A stretch of 26,592 nucleotides of DNA from a virus. Both the position numbers and the translations under genes were made by a program. The notes beneath the pieces are model-generated. The model was not told the DNA's origin. It made no database searches and saw nothing but the letters and a program-made list of their open reading frames with translations. Below are positions 21,706 to 26,592 of the stretch, one piece after another. Where the stretch lies: IMG/VR virus record IMGVR_UViG_3300038954_000276, positions 1 to 26,592 of that record, one strand, 5' to 3'. Every line of letters begins with the position of its first letter. Positions within the stretch are counted from its first letter, which is position 1.

Positions 21706-22039
21706 CGATAAGCTAAATCAGACGGCGGTTTATTGGGGGTCGCCAACACAAGGACAGTGGGGCACCACGTTTGCTGATCCCGTGGAAATTGCTTGCCGGT
21801 GGCAGGTAGTCCGCAAACAGTATCTCGATGCAAACACGGGCCAAATACGGACCAGCAGGGCGGTAATTTATAGCAACGTCGATTTGGATTTGGGCGGGTA
21901 TTTATGGTTGGGTGAATTGGCTGAATTGCCCAGCGGTCAAAATAGCCCTTTGGATTTGGCTGGCGCGTATGAGATCAAAGGTTATGAAAAACATCCTTCG
22001 CTTGACGGCCTGGAATTTTTGAGGAAGGCGATGCTATGA
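21698..22039 (+). CDS. Head closure / stopper-like protein
   Basis: This 113-aa protein starts with TTG (LIDDKLNQTAVYW if read literally), with GGAG nine bases upstream, and overlaps the previous stop by 8 bp. It is beta-rich: YWGSPTQGQWGTTFADPVEI, CRWQVVRKQYLDANTGQIRT, SRAVIYSNVDLDLGGYLWLG. This fits the stopper/head-closure barrel (SPP1 gp16/phage neck) usually found here. The C-terminus is GYEKHPSLDGLEFLRKAML. The name is inferred from order and fold pattern. Confidence 0.65.
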   Translation: MIDDKLNQTAVYWGSPTQGQWGTTFADPVEIACRWQVVRKQYLDANTGQIRTSRAVIYSNVDLDLGGYLWLGELAELPSGQNSPLDLAGAYEIKGYEKHPSLDGLEFLRKAML

Positions 22040-22404
22040 AAACGACCGCGCGCGTAACCGGGGCCAGGATCATTATCAAAAATCTTGACGCCCAACTGGA
22101 GCAAGTCCAGTTTAAAACCCGGTCCGGATTGCGCGCGGCCGCCTTGGTCATACGGGCCGAAAGCCAAAAGTTGTGCCCGGTTGATACCGGCAATTTAATC
22201 AATAGCGCTTATACTGACTTGTATCGGGAGGGGGATAATTTAATCGCGGAAATTGGGTATGCCGCCAGCTATGCGGCATTCGTCCATGAAAATACCGGGG
22301 CGACTTTCCGCAAGCCAGGAGCGGAGCCCAAATTTTTGGAAAAGGCGATTGACCGGAACAGGGCCGATATTTTGCGGATTATCAAGGAAAGGGCCAAGGT
22401 ATGA
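22036..22404 (+). CDS. HK97 gp10-like neck/tail-completion protein
   Basis: The 122-aa protein shows the gp10 pattern clearly: LRAAALVIRAESQKLCPVDT then GNLINSAYT, AEIGYAASYAAFVHENTG, and PGAEPKFLEKAIDRNRADIL. These proteins join the connector to the tail tube. It overlaps both neighbours by ATGA. No oddities are seen. Confidence 0.85.
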   Translation: MKTTARVTGARIIIKNLDAQLEQVQFKTRSGLRAAALVIRAESQKLCPVDTGNLINSAYTDLYREGDNLIAEIGYAASYAAFVHENTGATFRKPGAEPKFLEKAIDRNRADILRIIKERAKV

Positions 22405-22814
22405 ATACGCCAAGCCAGGATATCATGTCCATTCTGACGGCCGCCGGGATTGTAAGCTCTGCCAATGCGGATGATTGGTTTGTTGTCGGAGATGATATGC
22501 CTGATACTCCGGACCGCGCGGTCCGGGTTGTCGATAGCGGCGGCCCGCCTCCGGTTTTGGCCTTGGGTGGGGTTGTGAGCTATGACCGCCCCCGTGTTCA
22601 AATTGTGGTGAGAGGGAAACGGGAAGACAAAAGGGCGACCGAAGCCAAGGCGCGCCAGTTAAGGGACGAATTACACGGGTTGGAGAATGAAATATGGAGC
22701 GGCGCTCGTTATATTGCAATCTGGGCGCAGGGCGACATAATCGAAATGGGAAAGGACGAAAACGGAAGAACGCTGTATTCAATCAACTTACAAATTTGGC
22801 GCAAGCCAGCATAA
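22401..22814 (+). CDS. Tail terminator-like / minor capsid protein
   Basis: This 137-aa protein sits where the tail terminator (lambda gpU-like) is expected. It has an N-terminal helix (QDIMSILTAAGIVSSA), AVRVVDSGGPPPV and RPRVQIVVRGKREDKRATEA, then a helix (ARQLRDELHGLENEIWSG) and strands ending YSINLQIWRKPA. That alternation matches terminator proteins of the DUF3168/minor-capsid type. The start overlaps the gp10-like stop (ATGA). Confidence 0.7.
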   Translation: MNTPSQDIMSILTAAGIVSSANADDWFVVGDDMPDTPDRAVRVVDSGGPPPVLALGGVVSYDRPRVQIVVRGKREDKRATEAKARQLRDELHGLENEIWSGARYIAIWAQGDIIEMGKDENGRTLYSINLQIWRKPA

Positions 22815-22829
22815 AAAAAGGAGCGCATT

Positions 22830-23267
22830 ATGTCTGATGCTCAATCGGGTGTAGGGGTAAAAATCTACAAAGGTGATGGCACTTCAAGCGAAACTTTTAC
22901 CGCCATTGCGGAGGTTACCAATCTTGGTGGCCCCACCATGACCAAGGAACAAATCGAGGTCACAAGCCTCGATTCAACCGGCGGGTATCGCGAGTATATC
23001 CCCGGTTTCCGCGACGGCGGCGAAGTTACGTTGTCTATGAATTTCACGCGGGCCGGGTATATTCTCTTGAAGGCCGCCTTCGACGGCGAAACAACGGACA
23101 ATTACAAAATCACGGTCCCCTCTCCCAATGCTATTACCTTTGACTTTGCCGCGTTTATTTCAAACCTGAGTGCGCCGAACGCCACCCCGGATGGTGCTAT
23201 CGCCGCCGAGGTGACTTTGAAGGTTGATGGCCAGGTCACTTACGAAAGTGGTGTTGTCACCACTTAA
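22830..23267 (+). CDS. Major tail tube protein
   Basis: The 145-aa protein follows the lambda gpV-like tube pattern: AEVTNLGGPTMTKEQIEVTS, LDSTGGYREYIPGFRDGGEV, TLSMNFTRAGYILLKAAFDG, TVPSPNAITFDFAAFISNLS. It ends VTLKVDGQVTYESGV. AAAAAAAGGAGCGC precedes the ATG, a strong site fitting a highly made protein. It lacks any added Ig-like domain. It forms the stacked rings of the tail tube. Confidence 0.88.
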   Translation: MSDAQSGVGVKIYKGDGTSSETFTAIAEVTNLGGPTMTKEQIEVTSLDSTGGYREYIPGFRDGGEVTLSMNFTRAGYILLKAAFDGETTDNYKITVPSPNAITFDFAAFISNLSAPNATPDGAIAAEVTLKVDGQVTYESGVVTT

Positions 23268-23293
23268 TTTTTAACCCAAAGGAGTAAAAGGAA

Positions 23294-23683
23294 ATGGGCA
23301 GTATTTTAACAAGAGAAAAAATCATTGAGCGTGACGATATCAAGCGCCGCCGGGTTCATGTTCCGGAATGGGGTGGGGATGTTATCGTCAAAGAGTTGAC
23401 TGGGGAAGAGCGTAGCCGTCTGGACGAGATTATTTTCAAGCCCAATGAAAAAGGGGAAATGGCCTTGCAACCGGGGTTTAAAATTCCGATGGTGCAATTT
23501 TGCTTGGTCGATGAAAACGACACCCCCCTTTTCCCCGGCCAGGACGGGTTGAAACAGCTAAGCAAAAAGTCAATCGTCGTAATCAACCGGCTTTTTGTTG
23601 TTTGCTCTGAGGTCAACCGGGCTGAGGATGAAATCGAAGCTCTGGAAGAAGAACGGGGAAACTTAAACGGCGGCCAAACTTGA
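23294..23683 (+). CDS. Tail assembly chaperone, gpG-like
   Basis: This 129-aa protein is the first of two chaperone frames: KRRRVHVPEWGGDVIVKELT, GEERSRLDEIIFKP, and RLFVVCSEVNRAEDEIEALE near the C-terminus. Lambda gpG-type proteins have the same place, size and charged C-terminus. Near its 3' end a GGGAAAC slippery site allows a -1 shift into the gpT-like frame, giving a 245-aa fusion. Both products should coat the tape measure during tail assembly. AAAGGAGTAAAAGGAA precedes the start. Confidence 0.85.
   Translation: MGSILTREKIIERDDIKRRRVHVPEWGGDVIVKELTGEERSRLDEIIFKPNEKGEMALQPGFKIPMVQFCLVDENDTPLFPGQDGLKQLSKKSIVVINRLFVVCSEVNRAEDEIEALEEERGNLNGGQT
23656..23662 (+). other. Programmed -1 frameshift slippery heptamer GGGAAAC
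   Basis: The zero frame reads G GGA AAC, the X XXY YYZ form; lambda uses GGGAAAG at the same place. A -1 slip continues through CTT AAA CGG into the downstream frame with no stop, to the stop at 24030. A weaker hairpin (23695-23704 with 23712-23721, with G-T pairs) lies 32 nt downstream. Confidence 0.85.
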
Positions 23684-24030
23684 TATTTGCCCATCGGCTT
23701 GCTCTTCAAATGGGTGAGCCGAATGTTGACCGCCTATTGTCGGGCTTGACGGTGACCCAATTGAGAAGATGGAAAGCATATTACACCTTAGAACCTTTCG
23801 GCAACTGGCCTGTTATATGGGCCGCTTGCCGGATATGTTCGGCCGTATGTAATATCGCTTACCAGGTTTTTGGATCGAAAAAAGTAACAACTGTTTCTGA
23901 TTTTTGGCCGGACTTTGAAAGGTCCCCGTTTGAAAAGCAATTGCCAAAACAGAAACAGCAGGTTGGCGGCCAACTTGCCGATTTGTTCAAAGGCATAGGT
24001 GCCAAGCGTAAGCGAAAGGATAAAAAATAA
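23662..24030 (+). CDS. Tail assembly chaperone, gpT-like part of GT fusion
   Basis: This frame is most likely reached only by the -1 frameshift at 23656-23662; a TTG at 23680 overlapping the gpG stop is the only local start candidate. The product matches the DUF4035/minor-tail-T pattern: HRLALQMGEPNVDRLLSGLT, then VTQLRRWKAYYTLEPFGNWP. A Cys-containing helix (WAACRICSAVCNIAYQVFG) and a basic, low-complexity end (KGIGAKRKRKDKK) follow. The fusion should recruit the tape measure protein to the tube. The tape measure begins directly after its stop. Confidence 0.82.
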   Translation, partial: LKRRPNLIFAHRLALQMGEPNVDRLLSGLTVTQLRRWKAYYTLEPFGNWPVIWAACRICSAVCNIAYQVFGSKKVTTVSDFWPDFERSPFEKQLPKQKQQVGGQLADLFKGIGAKRKRKDKK

Positions 24031-26592
24031 ATGCCTGACCAAAGCCTCGGAACATTATCCGCCCAAATCGGGGCCAATACTGTTGAATTGAAGCGGGCCA
24101 TGCGGGAAGTCCGGACCATGACGAACCGGATGGAACGCGACATGAAAGACATGGCCAAGACCGGGACCGCTTCGACCGGGGCTTTGGGTAAGGGCATGGG
24201 CGGCCTGGCCGCCAAATTCGCGGGGGCGGCGGGGGCGATAGTCTCGTTTACTATGGTGGTTGGCTCCGCCAATCGCGCGGTTCAGGAATCCGTAAGGCTT
24301 TTTGCCGATTTTCAACGGGAAATGCGAGTTGTCCAGGTTACCAGCCAGGCAACTGTCGGCCAAATGGAAAGGATGACCGAGGCCGCCCGGGAAATGGGCC
24401 GGACAACGGAATATACCGCCAGCCAATCGGCTGAGGCTCTGCGGTTTTTGTCCATGGCAGGCCTTGAGGCGGAAGAAAGCCTGATTGCTTTGCCCCAAAT
24501 GCTGGACCTGGCTACCGCCGGCAGTATTGGCTTAGGCGAGGCGGCCGATATAGCCACAAATATCTTGCAACAAATGGGTATGAGCGTCGACCAATTGAGT
24601 GACGTAAGCGATACCCTCGTTGCGGTTCAGGCGAGCGCCAACACCAACATCCGAGAGGCGGCACAGGCTTTTATTTATGCCGGAACTATGGCCAATAAAT
24701 TCGGGACCGATGTCAACGAATTATCCGCCATGATCGGCATAATGGCCAACAACGGGATTAAGGCCTCGATGGCGGGAACCACGTTACGCCAGGCCATGAT
24801 GGACTTGCTCGATCCCTCCGACAAGGCCGCCGCCGTCCTGAAAAAATATAATGTAAATGTTACTGACGCCATGGGCAATCTTAGGGATTTTGAGGAAGTC
24901 CTTTATGATCTGGCGGATGCTAACCTGAATGCCACAGAGACTATCCAGCTTTTTGGAGCTCGGGGGCAGAATATTAGTCTGGTATTGAAAGAAGGCCGCG
25001 ATGGTATTCAAGCCTATATTAACGAGTTGCGGAACATGGACGGGATGGCGGAAGAGGCCGCCGATACGATCCGGGATAGCTTGTGGGGAAGCCTACAGGC
25101 GTTTAAATCCGCCGCCCAATCCGCCGGGATAACCATAGGCCAAGAGTTAGAACCCGGCCTTAAAGATTTGTTGGACGCTGGCATTGATCTATTGAACCAC
25201 TTTGAATCCGATCTTATTCCCGAATTGGGCAAACTGAGCTCGGCAATATCTGATGTGGTGGAAACTGCCAGGACCCTTGTCTCCGCTTATCAAGAAGTGA
25301 AAAAGTGGGGCGATCAGATAACCCCGGATTGGATGGACAAAGTCCTTGGGGTCGGCAAAGGGGTTAGAAAGGGGATTATAGGCGGCCTTGAAACGGCGGC
25401 CGGGGCTATTGGCGCTTATACGGCAACCGGGGGCGAACAGGGCGGAATTTATCCGACTTGGCGGTGGATGAAACAGCAGGAACAAGAGGAGCGTCAGGCC
25501 GCCATGGCTCCGGAATCGGTTCGCGTGCCAATGCAAACCCACGAAGAAGTCTTTGGCATTCAAGACACTGTCCAATCTGAGCGCCAAATGATCAAAGATC
25601 GTGAGCGCATGCGTCGGGAATGGGCGCAAGACGCCGCCAAAATAGAAGCTCAATTGGCTGAAGATATCAAAAAAGAGACTATGGGGGCGGCTGAATATCG
25701 GCTTTTACAATATGACCGTGAAATACAAAAAATGAAGGAATCGACTGAATACGCCCGTGCAACAGCCGAAGAGAAAAAACGCATTGATGAAAAAATGGCC
25801 CAAAAACGTAAAGCTCTGGCTGGGGAAATTAAAGAGGCAGGCGCGGGCGGTGGCGGTGCTGGGCCTGATTTGGCCGAAGAACAAAAGCGCCGAGCGGAAG
25901 AGGCTTTGCGGATTCAACAGCGGTTGACCAGTGACATAAAACGACAAGAGATGGACCGATGGGAATTTAAAAAATGGGCTTTTGAGCAAGAGGTTCAAAA
26001 AATAAAGGAATCGGAAGCATATTACGCCGCGTCCGCTGATACTAAGGCAGAGATTGACAGCCTTTTATCAGATAAGCGGCTACAGATCGAGCAGGAAATA
26101 AACAACGAGATCCAAGAAGAGCGCCAGAAGTTATATGACCAAGTTACGCGCATGGGTATGACTTCGGTTGAGCGCATGCAGGCGAATCTTGACGGCATGC
26201 GCGACAAAATCATTGAGACGTTCGGGCCTGACAGCGAAGTCATGAATATGTTTCGAGACTTCCAGGAAATCGAGCTTGATATTACCGGCTATCTTGGCCG
26301 GAAACAAGAGTATGACGCCAAGCTTGATTATTTGGAAAACTATATCGCTGAGCGGTATGCCTTGTTGGAAAAAGCCGAAGGGGACGAACGGCGACTTATC
26401 AAAAATCATCTGGGTGCGCTTGAGCAGGAGTATCGTGATATCCAAATAGCACAGCTTGAGATGAATACAAACATCATGTCCGGCATTGAACGCACCGCTT
26501 TAAAGATGCGTAATGAATGGGAGGACGCCGCCACGTCTGTTGAAAGCATGATGAATAGCCTTGCCGACAATATGACTGACGCGATCATTGAT
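24031..26592 (+). CDS. Tape measure protein, truncated by window edge
   Basis: The first 854 codons are present; the frame is open at the right edge. Residues ~95-330 match the TP901/phage tape measure core (ALRFLSMAGLEAEESLIALP, GEAADIATNILQQMG, ANTNIREAAQAFIYAG, then IGIMANNGIKASMAGTTLRQ). The rest is a long helical coiled coil with charged repeats (QEQEERQAAMAPESV, EEKKRIDEKMAQKRKALAGE, EEQKRRAEEALRIQQRL). Weakly hydrophobic patches (GGLETAAGAIGAYTA) may become membrane-active on DNA ejection. The protein sets tail length and is coated by the G/GT chaperones. It follows the chaperone stop without a gap, with AAAGGATAA as ribosome binding site. Confidence 0.93.
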   Translation, partial: MPDQSLGTLSAQIGANTVELKRAMREVRTMTNRMERDMKDMAKTGTASTGALGKGMGGLAAKFAGAAGAIVSFTMVVGSANRAVQESVRLFADFQREMRVVQVTSQATVGQMERMTEAAREMGRTTEYTASQSAEALRFLSMAGLEAEESLIALPQMLDLATAGSIGLGEAADIATNILQQMGMSVDQLSDVSDTLVAVQASANTNIREAAQAFIYAGTMANKFGTDVNELSAMIGIMANNGIKASMAGTTLRQAMMDLLDPSDKAAAVLKKYNVNVTDAMGNLRDFEEVLYDLADANLNATETIQLFGARGQNISLVLKEGRDGIQAYINELRNMDGMAEEAADTIRDSLWGSLQAFKSAAQSAGITIGQELEPGLKDLLDAGIDLLNHFESDLIPELGKLSSAISDVVETARTLVSAYQEVKKWGDQITPDWMDKVLGVGKGVRKGIIGGLETAAGAIGAYTATGGEQGGIYPTWRWMKQQEQEERQAAMAPESVRVPMQTHEEVFGIQDTVQSERQMIKDRERMRREWAQDAAKIEAQLAEDIKKETMGAAEYRLLQYDREIQKMKESTEYARATAEEKKRIDEKMAQKRKALAGEIKEAGAGGGGAGPDLAEEQKRRAEEALRIQQRLTSDIKRQEMDRWEFKKWAFEQEVQKIKESEAYYAASADTKAEIDSLLSDKRLQIEQEINNEIQEERQKLYDQVTRMGMTSVERMQANLDGMRDKIIETFGPDSEVMNMFRDFQEIELDITGYLGRKQEYDAKLDYLENYIAERYALLEKAEGDERRLIKNHLGALEQEYRDIQIAQLEMNTNIMSGIERTALKMRNEWEDAATSVESMMNSLADNMTDAIID

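Overview
The window is part of a tailed-phage (or prophage) genome with a lambda/HK97-like long non-contractile tail, i.e. a siphovirus. A complete lambda-style order is visible: small terminase, large terminase, portal, MuF head protein, protease/scaffold, decoration protein, major capsid protein, connectors, tail tube, frameshifted tail chaperones and tape measure. No bacterial housekeeping gene, tRNA, integrase, CRISPR array or insertion sequence is visible. The host cannot be named from this sequence. The sigma70-type promoter, strong AAGGAGG-type ribosome binding sites and moderately GC-rich coding DNA fit many Gram-negative bacteria. Both ends cut through genes: a primase on the left and the tape measure on the right.

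Left arm (1-6339, all minus strand): an early/replication arm read leftward from a strong sigma70-like promoter at 6619-6647. After a leader of about 270 nt come four small early genes of unknown role (82, 159 and 120 aa, and a 190-aa HARP-like protein). Each is followed by a GC-rich hairpin and then a strong ribosome binding site. Next is a tightly overlapping trio (60-aa zinc protein, sigma-like protein, 55-aa Cys protein), then an internal promoter, a DUF932-type protein, another hairpin, and an SNF2 helicase / small basic protein / zinc-ribbon-Toprim primase operon joined by overlapping stop and start codons.

Middle (6340-6829): an AT-rich divergent control region with the leftward promoter, a possible rightward -10 element and repeated short half-sites.

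Right arm (6830-26592, all plus strand): the late structural arm. It opens with small accessory genes, including a methyltransferase-like fragment, followed by packaging and head genes. The MuF head protein carries a C-terminal zincin (HEFGH plus a downstream glutamate) like those of MuF polymorphic toxins. It is followed at once by a small Cys-containing protein that is a candidate immunity partner. The DUF2213 protease-scaffold gene has two in-frame internal starts with good ribosome binding sites, which suggests nested scaffold products.

Between the capsid genes and the head-tail connectors lies a cassette of five overlapping genes (18228-21362) that is not standard morphogenesis. It encodes an MptE/DUF115-like Rossmann protein, two left-handed beta-helix acyltransferases, a small glycosyltransferase-like protein and a sulfotransferase-like protein. 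A second MptE-like paralogue sits between portal and MuF. This cassette looks like a sugar- or virion-modifying system and is the most unusual part of the window. The tail genes follow, with a GGGAAAC slippery site at the end of the gpG-like gene that opens exactly into the gpT-like frame, as in lambda.
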